DNA of 64,000 nt. It comes from Latrodectus hesperus (Eukaryota > Arthropoda > Arachnida > Araneae > Theridiidae). The stretch covers positions 92,560,773 through 92,624,772 of the forward strand of contig CM075853.1 in the NCBI GenBank assembly GCA_037975125.1, in the 5' to 3' direction. The position numbers were made by a program, and so were the translations under genes. Shown here piece after piece: positions 1 to 45,278 of the stretch. Numbering within the stretch: position 1 is the first letter of the stretch; each line of letters starts with the position of its first letter. The notes below the pieces were generated by a model that had not been told where the DNA came from, searched no databases, and worked only from the letters and a program-made list of their open reading frames with translations.

Positions 1-3000
1 AGTGACATTTGAGACGTTTTGTTTCCTGATTAAAAAAATGTAAAAATAAAAAGATTTTTTTTAAAGTTAAACACTGAATCAATTCATATTTAAATGGTTC
101 TTGAAAAAATTAAGAAATTTTCTTATTTACACACATGAATCAATCTCAAAAAAATTATTTAAAAGTTAAATTTTGTTATAGATATGTCTGATGTTCGAAT
201 AATAATTCGAAGTCAATTTAAATTCCAGTATTTTAGGAAACTTAAGCTAAAACAACATATAATTTACAAATACATAAACTTATTATAAGTTATTTTATTA
301 ACAACAATTTATTTGTCTCAGATCAATTTAGTGCACAAAAAATATTTTATTGAAAAAACATTTCTTAAACCAAACAAATTAATTTGTTGACTGAATCAGA
401 AAGGAAGGGTGTACCTATGCCAATGACTTGGTTACAGATATTGAAAGTAATTGAGCCTGGAATTTTCCGTGAACGCTTAACGCTCCGTGCTAAATCCCAG
501 CAATTGTTGAACAATATGGGACATAACTGTTGTATATTATGTTGAATGACCTTAATACAAATTTTTCACACATATAAAATATGACTTAACTGTAAAGCGT
601 GCCAAATTAGTAAATATTCTGTTTTGCATGTAGTAGTCTACATACACAGAAAAATAAGATTATTTAAATTAAGTATTTATTGAAATGATATTTATTATAT
701 TAATATTTTTCTTAACTATCTCAAGAAAATAAATGAAAAAGGAAGACATGTTTTAGAGTGAGAAACTATTTTGTTGTCCTCCGTTTTTAAGTATTTATCG
801 TGGTGAGAAACTCCAATTATTTTAATTTCAATTAAGTTCACCATTTCTGAATATTAAGTACACTTTGTATTGTAAGGTCATTGCTGACGTTATTTCAGTT
901 TTTGAGAAAGAAAGCTAAGAATCCCACATGATTTTGTAGCAAATCATGTTGATGAGATAAATAGTTCCTTGTGTGTGCTTTTTGCTTACTTTTTAGGGGT
1001 CCATCAACGATGTACCGTAATCTAGGGTCCCCATAGCTTAATTTTCAGATGAAAGGTCCAAATTTCAATTTCAGCCATTGTTGAATAATAGTAACGTATC
1101 GAGGTTCCATTTTAATTTTTTCACAAACGTCTGTTGAGAAAGCTGTTTGGAATGCTCTAGGTTTTCACTGTCGAGACTCGAAATTTTGGGTTGCTTGCTT
1201 CGTTCGTCTTCCTGCTGTCAATTTTACACACGAAAACTTATTCGATTAATATCTAAGTTTAAAAGTCCATCCAAAGCCAGATGCGACAGATATTTGAATG
1301 CTTTAAAGAAGTTTGGAATGTTTAAAAGAATGGTGGGATGAATTATATTCTTTTTTGATGATTCAGTAGAATTGACAAAGACAGTTAAACCATACTTCAA
1401 AATGTATCGTTCTTTTCAATTTCAAAATGTTCAAAAAGTAATAAAAACTTGTTTGAAATATTATATTTTTATTCTATTTCAAATTCTTTTCTTACTAAAT
1501 TACGATTGTAATGTAAATTTTATCTTCAATCCTATCTGCTATTCTAAATTTTATAACTTACTCAATCAATGTGTTAAAATGTTCAAAATGAAACCACAAT
1601 CGATTTCTACACTCCTAATGTAAAATGCTGCATGATGATTAAGAACGCAAAACATTTCACTCGCATTATTTTTTATTAGTTTTTCTTCCCATTTGAAAGA
1701 GATAAATAACAGTTTGGTCATTAGCGTTGCCAATTATGAAGTGAAATACAATAGAAACTCCAATAATGATGTCAACACTGAGTTTTTTCTTATACCTTTT
1801 TTTAAAGAATGTATCCGGAATAATGAACTTAATTACTAAGTGAAAATATATCAATACTCTCTTCATTTCAGTTCGATGTAAATATGAGGAAATTAACCTT
1901 TTCGAGAATGGCGATCATGTCGTAACGCTTGACAAGTCAAACAAGATTGCTGCACCGTGAGTCAGCGTGGATTTCCAACTCCTTCGCGTGCTGGGGATGA
2001 CTTGGGCGTTCCATTCTTTTCAATTCGCATTCTTCTTCATCCTATTTACATCCTCCTACCCCCTACACTTGTAATTATTCCACCATTTATACATGGAAAA
2101 CGTCCTCTCATTGTTGTCTTTCTAAGATCGAGCAGAAACTTCACGTCTTCCCTTAGTCAGTTTGATACAATTGGATATTTCTATAAGAGGAAAAAGACTA
2201 TTGTGTTTAAGGATAGGAGAAATTCCTCAAAGAGCATTTTTTTGTTATAGTTTACAAGATTATTTCCACAGAAGAACAGAATAGAGTAAGAATGTGCGAT
2301 TAAAAAAATATGATTCGTTTACTTTTGAGGGTAATTTGCTATCTATTTATTTATACCACAGTATTATGTTTTTACAGAGGGATATTAAATTAATATTAGA
2401 ATCGATAAATTAAGTATTGGGAAAAGTATATAATTTGTTACAAGCGATATTTGAATTCAAACTATTTCTTACAATAAATTTTCACCCTCTATTATTCATT
2501 TCAAAAAATTTTACTAAAAAACATAAATTTATTTCAACAATCACACAGTATTGCAACTTTTGAATAATAACCGGAAGAAAAGAACCCATTTCCTCTTATA
2601 AGAATATGGTCATGTAATCATCAAAATATTACGTAATACATGATGATAGTTGTACTCACATACTAAAGAGAGTTTAAAACATGTAAAACTCCAATTTGTA
2701 AAGCCTTTGCAACAATTCAACACATACATGTTTGACAAATACAAATAAAATTTTAAACATAATAAGAAGAATGTACTTAATAAAACAATGTTTCTAAATA
2801 ATCAAAAATTATATACATATTCTTGGGATGAAAAGAAAATATTAATTTATAATTTGAAATCTTAAACATAAAATCGAATTATATATCCATAAAAGTTAAC
2901 GCAAAAGCATAGTGCAAACATTTACAAAATTGTGTAAAAAAGCTTCTAATTTCACAAGAATGTTAAAAATATTCCAATTTATTTTATAAATTCTATCCTA

Positions 3001-6000
3001 AAAAGAAAAATCGTAAAAGAAAAAACGTAATCAAAATGTTTTTTATGGAGTAAAGAATAATTATTTGAATGGACAGTTTGTGCAAATAAGAATATGAACT
3101 AGTAATTGCTTAGAATAAAATGAATGTTTTGATATTGCTCAGTTTATCGATACTTAAAAAATGCGTCCAAAATAGATATTCATTCCTTACATTTTTATCA
3201 ATTACGATAAAGCTTACAAAAATAGCTATAAAATATTCTAATTTAATTCCAAGCAGAAAATGACTAAAATAAATAGTTCATTGTGGCACTCAGCTTTTTT
3301 CTCCATTTAAATAAAAATATAAAACATATAATTAAAAAAATATACAAAAACTCATCAATATCTAAATTGAAAATATAAAACAGTGAAATAAAATTTAAAT
3401 TTTATACTCCCCAAAGTACAGATTAAAATATATTTAAGCAATTTTATTTTTGAAATTATATTCAGGGCATGTTAGTTTAATACTCAGTTAGTGTATATAA
3501 ACTATCACGTGTAATTCTATTGAATTCATTTTGATTAACCTGAAAGAAATATAAAAAAATGTGGATTAAACGTAGTTTTTGCGGTATAAATTAACGAGTA
3601 ATTATACGAAGTTATATTCCTGGTGAAATTATATTTAATTTTAATAATGCAGTGTTGTTGTAAACATAAATTTCCATACATATTCTTACAAAATAGCTGT
3701 AAACTTCGAGAATTTGTTTATTTAAATTGCATTAATACGAGAAAATTTTTATGTAAATACTTATATAAATATCAATTAAAAAACAGTATAAAAATATTTT
3801 ATATACAAATATTTAATATTTATATTAAGAGAATGTATCTAATGCATTTTCTCACAAATTCGTTTTTAGATTACAAAAGCTTTCAGACAAGTGTCTGAAT
3901 CGTGAATTAACACTGTTTCATATTGAAAAATCAATAATTTTCATATAAAGAAGGTGACGGAAAAACTTCAAATTACTCTAAATAAAGAAGAAATATTTAT
4001 GGAATTTATTTACTTCTATTTTTAGAAATTGAATTTCAACTAATATGTTATGTTATATCTATTATTTTTTCTGTAACTGAAATTTATTTCTGTTGCTAAA
4101 ATATATTTTAAGACATAGAAGTTAAATTTAGTGCAAAATTTCGGTTACAATTATAATTGATGTGGTCGGAAATTATATAATATTTCTTTATACTTATCAT
4201 CTATTTCTATCAGTATATTTTTTTTAAATTTGGTCGTATTATAAAATTTTTTGTTATGACTTAACATAAAAAAGTGTGGTACTATATATATATTATTATC
4301 GTTGTAATAATTTTACATATCAAACTGAAATAAGTAAAACTTTTAATTATTATGAAAAATTTCAAATTTAAATTTAAAACTAAACACTAATTATATATGA
4401 CTTATATTAATTGATTTTTCATTCATATGCCAATTTTTTTCGCATTAGATCTTAAATGTTTTTTGAGCAATAAATTATCAAAGTTTAAGTACCTAAAGAA
4501 ATTCAATTATTATTGTAACTTATTACAAAATATGTAAATAATTGAAATATAAGTTAATGCTTTTGATAACATTTATTTTATAGAATCAAAATTTGTATTT
4601 ATGCATAAAAAATTAAGAATCTTTGAAAAATGTTTCTCTTTTACTGATTGATCTAAATTCTGTTTAATTTCCGATAGAAGACAGCTTTTTTCACTAATCG
4701 AAACCACTGTAGCTATATTTTGAGTTATTTGATATTGAAACAACAACTATTTAAATGACATATCGGCGTTCAATTGGAGATGAATCGGTGTTCAATTACT
4801 GAAGTGTGACCCTGAAAGTTGATTCGAATTTTATATTGCGATTTAAAAATAAAAGAAATCTGTGTTACTAAAATGATGAAATACTTGTTTATTTTTGTGT
4901 TCTGTTCATTGTCAGAATTTCAAATAACAATCCTTCAAACATACTCGAATACATTACTAGCGATAATGTTTATTAAGTAGCCAATATTTATCATTAAAAT
5001 GGAATAAGTACTATATTAATTGTCATTTTAAAAGTGCTACAATAAAAATTATAATTAATGAAAAAGTGCAATATTAAAAAAATTTTCGTTTATTTTACAT
5101 CAATATAGCATTTACTTAAAAATTTTCAGTACTTCTTATCTTACCACAATAATAATGAATAATTACAACAAGTAATGATTTATTATTAAGTAAAAATAAA
5201 TTATTATAGCAACTAATGGTTTATTATTTAGAGAAGAAATAACATTAATCATGAATAGAAAACTTTTATTAGAGATAAAGAAGTGAAAGGATTTATTACA
5301 ATTTTGTTAAGAATTGAATAGTATTTCATACAAAATATGACAAGAATTATACAAAATACGATATGGACATTGAAGTTCCTGTACTCCAATTTTTAAAATT
5401 ATTTTACACGCATTTTTTTTAAATTATTGTAGTTAGTGTATTTTTAAAAATATTTCGCATGTATATATTTTTAAATTCTAAATTCATTTTTCCTTAAACT
5501 TTTATTGAGATTCATTGACTATAAGGTTTGGGTTTATTATATGATGATTTATTATTAACACTTGAAATATATATTGTTCATTTTTTAATTTTATTGTTTG
5601 CTTGAAGGCGTTTTGGACGGCCTGATTTTTACTGTGCGCTAAAATTTGGGAATAAAAAAGTGCCATATTATTTTCCCTTTCATATCAGATTAATTTAGAT
5701 AAGTATTTACAGAATCGTTTTCTTATGGTTTTTATAAGGAAAAGGCTTAAAACGGGACAAACGTTATTTTATGAGTAATAGCTCTTAATATAAATTTGAA
5801 TCAACATCAATATTTTAAATAAATCTTCTTCCTATTGCAGAAATTTGTTTTTCAGTGATTAGTAGGTGAGCAATAGGAAATTAAGTAACGACATATTCCC
5901 GTTTATTCTTCTAAAATAGCTTTATTCCCCAAAACCCCCGTGAATTGCTACATATAAACATCCCTTATATTTTCCATTCAGCAATATTTACTGTCGAAAT

Positions 6001-6425
6001 TCATTCACTATATTCATTGTTAGGATTCGAACTCAAACATACTGGATGGGAAAATGAAACATTAAATATTATACTCCATATTGGCCAAAAATAATGACAT
6101 CGTTTCTAATTTTTCATAATTTATTCAGTTTGAAAATAATTATATTTTTGAAATTTTTTTACAATTAGCAAATAAAAATATTACCAAAAGAGTGACTTCA
6201 ATAATACTTAGATTTAATCATACACTTATTGAGAATATTCAGCTGGTATCATGTAGGATATATTTTTAAAACTCGTAAAATGTTTTAAGAAGAATAAGTA
6301 TTAATTTTTTTTCGGTTAATATCATTTAATTGTTTTTCAATTCTTAATGATTTTAATTTATTTATACATACTGTTTTTGATTTATTTTATTAAAATAGTA
6401 ACTAATTGATTTCTTTTATTTACAG
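1..6425. other. Upstream/intronic AT-rich region of gene 1
   Basis: Apart from the weak exon candidate at 1872-1956, I see no Ig-like exon, signal-peptide exon or recognisable transposon here. Slightly GC-richer islands at about 400-520 and 1010-1340 show no convincing coding pattern. The gene 1 exon at 6426 enters in phase 1, so an Ig1 exon must join it from further upstream. Confidence 0.5.
1872..1956 (+). CDS. Possible small exon upstream of gene 1 (unassigned)
   Basis: A good acceptor (CTTCATTTCAG) and donor-like GTGAGT bracket 85 bp that is GC-richer than its surroundings. One frame is open, including CKYEEINLFENGDHVVTL, then DKSNKIAAP. It could be an internal exon (phase 1 in, phase 2 out) or, since TGA overlaps the donor, a terminal exon. 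It does not resemble an Ig1 domain and its exit phase does not fit the phase-1 entry of the 6426 exon. It may be chance or part of a neighbour. Confidence 0.2.
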
Positions 6426-37633
<31,208 letters not shown>

Positions 37634-38528
37634 CATCAGATCACATTGGATATTTAGAAATAAATATTCAATGTGTAAAATTAGGAAAAAATAGCAAATA
37701 ACAAAAACTCCTTTTTCATGATAAAGAGTGGTGAGGGAAATAACGCCAAAATATCTAATCAATTAACGAATTTTGTGCTTTTTACTCTCAAAATTGTTTC
37801 TACAGTGCTATTGTACAGTGCCTCTGTTTTCTAGTTCTTAGAGAAGTCCAGAAATAATCAATTTAAAGGAGAGATTGTAACATGTGAAATATTTGATAGC
37901 TTCAATTAAGAGTTGTATTAAATAATATCACAAGACTTGGTAAAATTCCAATTTGATATCACAAATGATTGAATGTTTTGTATTTGGTGCTGAGAGTATG
38001 CTTTTTGTCAATAGTGAAATACTGCTATTCAGCTGAAATATAAGTGTGCTTGATGTTCATCGATGAAGATTTCAAATCACTTTTACAAGCCAAAGAGAAG
38101 AAGCTTTGTCAGCAAAATGTATAAAAAAGACACTTTTTATCAATTGTAAATATTTTTTAAATTCTGAGGACAGTACTATTTGATGTTCTTAATTTTCAAT
38201 ATCAAAATAATAACTCTAAGATTATCAAGTTTATCACTAATTGCTTACAATTTTTTCGCTTTTAATGTTAATAAATCTCATTTTAATCAAAACTACGCTA
38301 ATATGGTCATCAAAATTAGCACCGGATTGACTCCAAATTTATTGTCAACGATTTTCAAATTCCCCTTTGTTACAAAACAGTGACATTAAAATTATCACGA
38401 CTTCAAAATTTTTATATAAATTTTAAATTATATTTTGGAAATTATTCATCAAATGCAATTTTTCATCACTAAGAAAGAAGGGAGTAATTTTAATCATAAA
38501 AATTAGTAATATGTTATTCATCATTTTA

Positions 38529-38554
38529 TGAGGAATAATTAGAATTATTCCTCA
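38529..38554. repeat. 12 bp perfect hairpin downstream of gene 1
   Basis: TGAGGAATAATT, a two-base loop (AG), then the exact complement AATTATTCCTCA. It is close to the larger hairpin at 38601. Confidence 0.8.
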
Positions 38555-38600
38555 TTTCACTAACATTTTCGCAAAATTGATTTAATGGTGGTGATAAACT

Positions 38601-38646
38601 TTGGTTTTCATTATCAAGAACAACAGTTCTTGATAATGAAAACCAA
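38601..38646. repeat. 21 bp perfect hairpin downstream of gene 1
   Basis: Arms TTGGTTTTCATTATCAAGAA plus C, and the exact complement, around a 4-base loop (AACA). It lies about 970 bp after the stop codon, so it may fold in the 3' UTR. The loop is too tight and the stem too short for a typical animal pre-miRNA. Confidence 0.85.
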
Positions 38647-41600
38647 AAAATCAACTAGTACATTAGAAGAACAGATGTGGTAGAACAGAGATGTTTATGA
38701 AATAGTGCAAAATATTTACTTCGAAAGAATGATATTGTTCAATTATAAGCAATTTTAGTTAATTATTTCCAATTTTTCTGTACTCTTTCGTATCACATCT
38801 GTTTTTAGTATTGTAAATAGTGTGTACACTTTCTCAATACCTCTGTATTAAATTAATCTAAAGCATAAACTAATATATACTTAGATAAATTTCTAAAATT
38901 CATAATAAAATTACATAAAAATTATTATTGAATTCGTGTTTGTAAATGGTACATTAAATAATTGTATGATCGAATTCTCTCTTATTTCTAAAGCTTCCTT
39001 TATGACAGATTTTTAGAAGCTAACATGAAAATAAGCCCTTTTTGTGATGCATTAAGAAATGATACAATTCGCAATTTTTAAAAGAGTAAAATAAACTTTT
39101 ATCTGACATATTTGTGTGTTTTTCGAATTGGGTATCATAATCAATTTTCAATTTATTAACTTATTATTGATATTTATGCAGTAGATTAAGAGTATTTGAT
39201 TATTTGTGCCTCAATCTATTATTTATAAGTTTTCCAGTCAATCAATCTATGAATATTTCAAAGTACATCTTTCTTTATTCTTTTTGTATTAATACGATAT
39301 ACTGTTCAATAAAGTCTATACATCAAAAAAATTTAAATAAAATCTCAAAAATATTTGCAAAATTATTAATCTGTTATTATTTAAGGATATCAATTTTCAA
39401 TTGAGTATATATATAAAATATAGTGTTAGTGAAATATGAAAAGCAATGTCTGGTTCTCTGGATGGCATGAAAGTTGGATAGATTTGATTTTCCACCCCTA
39501 AATAGTATTTGAAAAATATATCATTCTATTATATAATATTTTTCCATATTCATCTAAAAAATTATGGATAGTAAAAAATGCTAACCATCGTTAAACAAAT
39601 GATGAGGGGAATAAGTAAAAATGTTTGGGCAGTATTGACTTGTTGACCTAGTGTGAATTTAAGTGTAGTGTATTATCACGTTGATCAACAAGTACTGCAA
39701 TCTTTTTTCTTTACACTCATTCTAACAAGGGAACCAACTTTGTCTTTTAATAATAGTTTCTCTCTGCATTCTGATGATGATAATTGCAGAATTTTTCTGA
39801 TGATTGTTCCTATCGCTTTAGGCTAGATTTTGTTGAGCTGCAGTGAATAATAACACTTATATTAATTCATATGTATTTATTTATTTCTATATATTAGAGA
39901 AAGTGACTTAAAAAATAACAAATTTCATTTAATATTATTAGTTAAAAAAATATCGCATTATTTCATTATAAAGAAAGAAGTTTAAAAATAATTGCTTAAG
40001 TGCTTATCATACAAAGAGTAAGATAGCTTAGTTAAGTATATGATTTCACTTTGCTGGAAACACGACAAGAATATAAAAACAAGAATTTCTGCATCTTTTT
40101 TCATTTTCCATAAATTACTTATTAATTTTTCATTTGTATTTTCTATTGATTTCTCGTCTGTTATTTTAAAAAATATAAATTACAAGAAGGGAGGATATCT
40201 CATTGTTAAATTAAAAATGAATTCTATAAAATAGATAAGTTCCTTCGAATCACGTTCACAACATTCTCATATTTATGTTCTACAATTTTTCTACAAAAAA
40301 CATACAAATTCATTATTCACCGACAACTACTATTATACCAAAACTGATAATGATTACTTACGTTGAAGACAATTTCATTAAGAAATTTTAAACTTCCAAA
40401 TCGTATTTTATAATGATTTATTTTTAATTTTTTTTAATTTTTTTATGTAAAAAAAATCCAATAATTTTCTACATTTTAAAGCCAGCACACTTATATTAGA
40501 TTATATCTCTGTTCTATAAAAAAGTGATAGAAAAAAATTTAAAAAATGAGTTTTAAAAATAAGTGACAGTAATAAAAAGAAAAACCCAATTGCATTAAGC
40601 ATAGATAAAATTTGTTTTATTTATTGAAGCTGAATTTTTATACTCATTTTCAAGATTTTTTAATTTTATATATTATACCTTCATATTTTGATGAAATATA
40701 CATTAGTACGAGAACTATATTTAAACAGGTTCTAAGGGAACAAAAAATAATTTCCAACATTCAATAAATTATTTATGAGCCGAATATTCTAAATTTGAAC
40801 CTACAAAAAACAAAAAAGAAACATCTCTTTTAAAACAAATTATACCTAAAGTTTGAAAAGTGGAAAAAAATAGGAAATCTACATGTGAAACTTCAATTAA
40901 ACTTTTTTGTTGAAATTAAATATACAAAAAGAAAAGAAAAGAATCTTACATGAGGATTTTGCAGAGACGTTTACATAACGTACAAGAATGTATATTCTTT
41001 ACAATGAACCAGGTCAATTTTCAAATACTTTTTCTATCCTCAATTATTTTGTTATGTTTACTAAACTTGCAATTACATTGAGATTATGGATATGTTCAAC
41101 ATAATTTTCACAAAAATATTATCTCAGGTAATGTTTATATCAATTCTAATTACAAGTGTGATTTTTTTTTAAATATTTTTTTCAATTTCCATACACTCAA
41201 GATTTATAAATGTTTAATATATACATGATATAATATTCATTAATCAGGTACACCATGCTTATAAATATCAATTATAAGCAAGCAAACTAATTTTTGTATT
41301 GTACCACTTACACAAGTGTACTGAATCGCATGACTGCTATGACAGAAGTTTGTACTGTAAAAATTAATATTGTATTATAATGAAATTATTTGATGTATAG
41401 TGCTATTTGATAGAAGCTAAATGTATGAATCGCATTATTTATATGTACTTGGCTATACTCAGCAAATGATGTCAGCAGTCAATCATTGTAATAAATCATA
41501 TCGAATGTGATGTACAGGCTTATTTTACTGCCGCAAATGTCCGAAATCTTGCCATGTGTACTTTTAATAATTTATTACTCTTTTCTATAGCTTAATATAA

Positions 41601-42956
41601 TATACATTCAATATTATTTGTACCTTTCTAGAGTAATTTTAAAGTTTGACTACTTTTACATTGTTAACATTTTTGAACAATTTATAAGAACGCTGTGATC
41701 TTAGCTAACTGTAAATATTAGATTTCTAGTTAACTAATTTGAATTTCAATACCATTTATGAATTATACTGCTCAAATTTTCTTTTCTTTACGTACTGGAT
41801 ATAAATTACAACAAACTATATCCTCCACAATGAGTATTTTACAGAGAAGGCAAATGTTTTGATATGAAATAATATTTTTTAAAAAGCACGATTCCATTTT
41901 GATATAATTAAATTGTTTTCTAAGTATATTCATGTAAGAATTTAAAATGGCAGATTTTGCTTAAAAATAATTTGATACATTAGCCGTCGCATTTGTAAAT
42001 ATGATTTACGATTATAAATTATAAAAAATTTTCCCTATCATAAATACATTGATCATTTGTTGAATTTGTAAATTATTTAAGATATTTCAGTTCCTATGAA
42101 ATATTAACTTAAGCGGAACCAACATTTATATGATTTAACAAAATAGAAAAATAAGCAACGAAAATGTAGATTACATATATAGAATCTAAGCAGTACTCTC
42201 GCTTGCTGAAAAAAATTGCATTAGATAAATAAATGTATTACTGCGAATCTTTGTTAAAAATTCTTGCAATATCAATTGAAATATTTTATTTTTATATATT
42301 TAATTATTTTACTTATATAATTTCTGTTATATTTATTGATTTGTATAAAATGAGATTATTATTATGTATTTTGATTTCAGAAAAATAAAATTAGGATCAT
42401 TTTAATGAAATATGCTTTCAGTTGTGTTTCGTTCCTTTTCATGGATATTATTTTTGTATTTGTGAATATAAATAATTGTTTACAGAAGCAAAGAAAATCA
42501 TTAAAATAAAAAGTCTAAGAAGTTCAATGGTTAAAAATAGAAACAATTACGTATAAATATTAATAATGGAATAAAATATATATCATTTGTTCATATTTTG
42601 ATTTTCTAGTGGAAAGGACTTAATTAGGTAACAAACTTTACTGGCTCCAAACCCATAATTTTTCTCACGCATGGAAGAATTTTAAAGTTGTTTAATTATT
42701 TTATTTCTTCTGAAAAGATCTCTTGTTAAATTAATCTTATTTTTTGAACTAAGAACATCTAAACAAAGTCTAATACCTTGACAATGTATTACAACCTTAC
42801 ACTTGCCACTTTCAAAAAAAAAAAAAAAAAAAAAAAAACGTAATGCTATTATTATTTTTCGAGAGGAAATCTCCTAGATGATACGTTTCATTCACATGTG
42901 TCACAAGGCAGGAAACTCGAAAGTCTACAAGGAGTAGCAGAAAGGAGAAGTGCAAT

Positions 42957-42964
42957 AAATAGAT
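42957..42964. repeat. Left target duplication of hAT element
   Basis: AAATAGAT, matching 7 of 8 bases of AACTAGAT at 45757-45764. Confidence 0.7.
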
Positions 42965-43125
42965 CAGAGGTGGGCAAAAGCCGGCCCGGGGGCCGTATCT
43001 GGCCCTATGTTTACTTTATCCGGCCGGTTGAAAAATCCTGCATTCAATTTTTTTAATCTCTTATATGCGATTTTGTTGAAATCAACAGTATGCGTAGTAT
43101 ATACATATAAATAATGAAAAATATA

Positions 43126-44443
43126 CAGAGGGTATTAACACATTTTTAGAACAATTTCGGGCCGTTTAATTAATATTTAAAATTTAAAGACTATTTTTTA
43201 AATGTTCGATCTGATAGCCTTTTTCTGGACTATAAGTCTTCATCATGATTTCCATGATAGAAAAGCTTTTCGTAAAATTTCCAGGGATATTGCTTTCCAT
43301 TCCTCTTCTACTACTTTCCAGGGTCCATCTATCATGGTGCGTGGTGGGTTTGCGTTTAAAAAGAGATCTTTTTAACAGACCAAAGGCACAATAGTCCATA
43401 GTTGAAACGTCAGGGGACTTCACAGGAATATGTTGAAAAGGTATATATGCAATATCTATATTAGTCTTCATTTTTTCAAGGAATGCAGTGGTAGTTTTCA
43501 AAGTATGACTTTGAAAGTATGACTTGTAGCTTTGTTTTGATGAAGTTTCACTCTTTGAAAGTCTTTGAAAGGATACAGAAGGGGAATTTCTTCTGTAAAT
43601 ATTGGACGTAAAATCTTCTCCTGATAGTATGATGAGTTGATTTTAACATTTTTTTCTACTCTTTTTATTTTTAATTTCCCATTGTAGGAGAAACCTGCGA
43701 CTATCATAAACCGCTTACTGAAACTTTCTTTACATTGACGGAACCAGGTTTGTACATTTTTTTTCCTCGTTTCCTATAGTAAATAGACCTTTTTTTGTTG
43801 CAGATATTTAGGTAAACCCATGCTTCATCAAGGGTCACAATGTATTTCCATTTATCTTCTGCTAAATGGTTTTTATACAGGATTCTACAAAATGTTTTGT
43901 GTTGAGCCACATGCCTCGGCAAAAACTGTTGAACATTATGTTTTTTAGTTTTTTTAAATTGTAAATCTTGATTTAATATTTTATTTATTGTTGCTACAGA
44001 TGTATCTAAAGATTTTGCAATTGATTTCTGTGTTGGCGGATTTTCTCTTGTTACCAGGGATTTCACTTTATAAACATTTGAAACAGTACGTACTTTTTTC
44101 GGATATTCGTTTGGAGTCTTCTTTCCATGTAGAAATAATGATTGACGGTTTTTATCTGTCCGATTAATAATCTTGCTTATTCTGCACTTAAAAATTTTAA
44201 TACCATGCATTTCACAACGTTTTTGAATCCTGGAATAAAAATATTTCTCTTCGGAAAGCGCAAAAACATATCTTCAATCCACAGCTTGTTTACATGCGAC
44301 ATTTTGAAAAAAGAATAAATTTAAAAGTAGCAGACGATATTTCTCATTTCAAATAATAAGCTGTTGAAAAACATTTTTGTTCTAAAACATTTACTTTTTT
44401 AAAATTCTTAATCGAAATCATTAAAATGTGTTAATACCCTCTG
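43126..44443 (-). mobile_element. Mariner element nested in the hAT element (mariner 3)
   Basis: 1,318 bp with 21 bp perfect terminal inverted repeats (CAGAGGGTATTAACACATTT plus T) and TA on both sides (43124-43125, 44444-44445). A broken transposase lies on the minus strand. It inserted after the hAT element, so it is the younger event. Confidence 0.93.
43184..44210 (-). pseudogene. Mariner 3 transposase, frameshifted
   Basis: From 44210 downward: HTH region (PTQKSIAKSLDTSVATINKI), then IVTLDEAWVYLN (first Asp block). A frame change near 43704 leads to FSYNGKLKI and LHQNKATSHT, where the second catalytic Asp position is Asn. A further change near 43500 leads to SPDVSTMDYCAFGLLKR (third Asp block). 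At least two frameshifts plus the Asp loss make it inactive, although length and order are otherwise complete. Confidence 0.83.
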
Positions 44444-44819
44444 TATAAATAATAGAGTGTATTATAATTTGAATAGCTGTAACTATATCTCTACCTTAAT
44501 GCATGCAACATGCATACTCTCGGTGTGGTCGGCTTACTACATAGAACTGAACGTGCCCTCCTCTTTCTCTTCGAGGGACGACAGACCGCAGCACGCGTAC
44601 TGTTTATTTTGATTTAGCACTAGTCGTATACTCGTCATTTCTTTTAAGATTAATGTTTGTTATTTTGCAAATTTTTGACAGGTTTCAATATTTACTTGAT
44701 GAAATAATATCCTCTTTGTCGATAAAAAAATTACATGATTTTTTTTTTTGAATTGCAAAATGAGACATGATTAAACGATTTCTCGTTTTCATTAGATATT
44801 GTAAAATATTTGAATGAAC

Positions 44820-45278
44820 TGAATATAAACCTATAAGAGAAAAATCAATTCAAAGCTATTGAAAAACTTTTACCATCAATTAATCAACCTTTTAATTTTG
44901 ACGTGCAAGAAGCTCCTGTTAAAATTTAACAAGAACTAATTGACATACAGTCAAATAATTTACTAAAAGAAAATTTTCACTCAAACGAGTTGAATGTTTT
45001 CTACGGTGCTTTGAATACAGAACATTTCAAACATTTTTTGAACTATGTTCCAAAAATACCTAGTTTTATTTGGTTCAACATATATTTGTGAAAGAACTTT
45101 TTCGTTAATGATTTACATGAAAAATAACTATCGATCACAAATTACTGACGAAAATCTACACTCGGTCTTAAGGATTGCTACAAGTTGTTTGGATCCAAAT
45201 TTTGAAGAAATGATATCAAATGAACATTCCAGATTTCACGTTTCACATAAACCAAAACTATTAAATTTTAACGTATGA
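44820..45278 (+). pseudogene. hAT transposase C-terminal remnant
   Basis: AIEKLLPSINQPFNFDVQEA and LIDIQSNNLLKENF, then FYGALNTEHFKHFLNYVPKI and, after a frameshift near 45045, FGSTYICERTFSLM, YRSQITDENLHSVLRIATS. The last part is the hAT dimerisation region seen in GTF2IRD2/SCAND3-like transposase relatives. At least one stop precedes the frameshift. The N-terminal zinc finger and most of the catalytic domain are missing. Confidence 0.82.

Larger units (their letters stand above)
37634..42956 (+). other. 3' UTR and downstream flank of gene 1
   Basis: AT-rich, without a coding signal. Polyadenylation signals AATAAA occur many times, for example at 37659 and 39308, and none can be chosen by sequence alone. 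Two short perfect hairpins lie at 38529 and 38601. Confidence 0.5.

Noticed and set aside
3623..3898. 91-codon open frame
   Set aside because: Composition is that of AT background, with no domain and no splice support.
38601..38646. A microRNA precursor
   Set aside because: The stem is only 21 bp with a 4-base loop, shorter than typical animal precursors; kept only as a hairpin.
43704..44210. An intact transposase gene
   Set aside because: It covers only the N-terminal part; the rest follows in other frames and the second catalytic Asp position is Asn.
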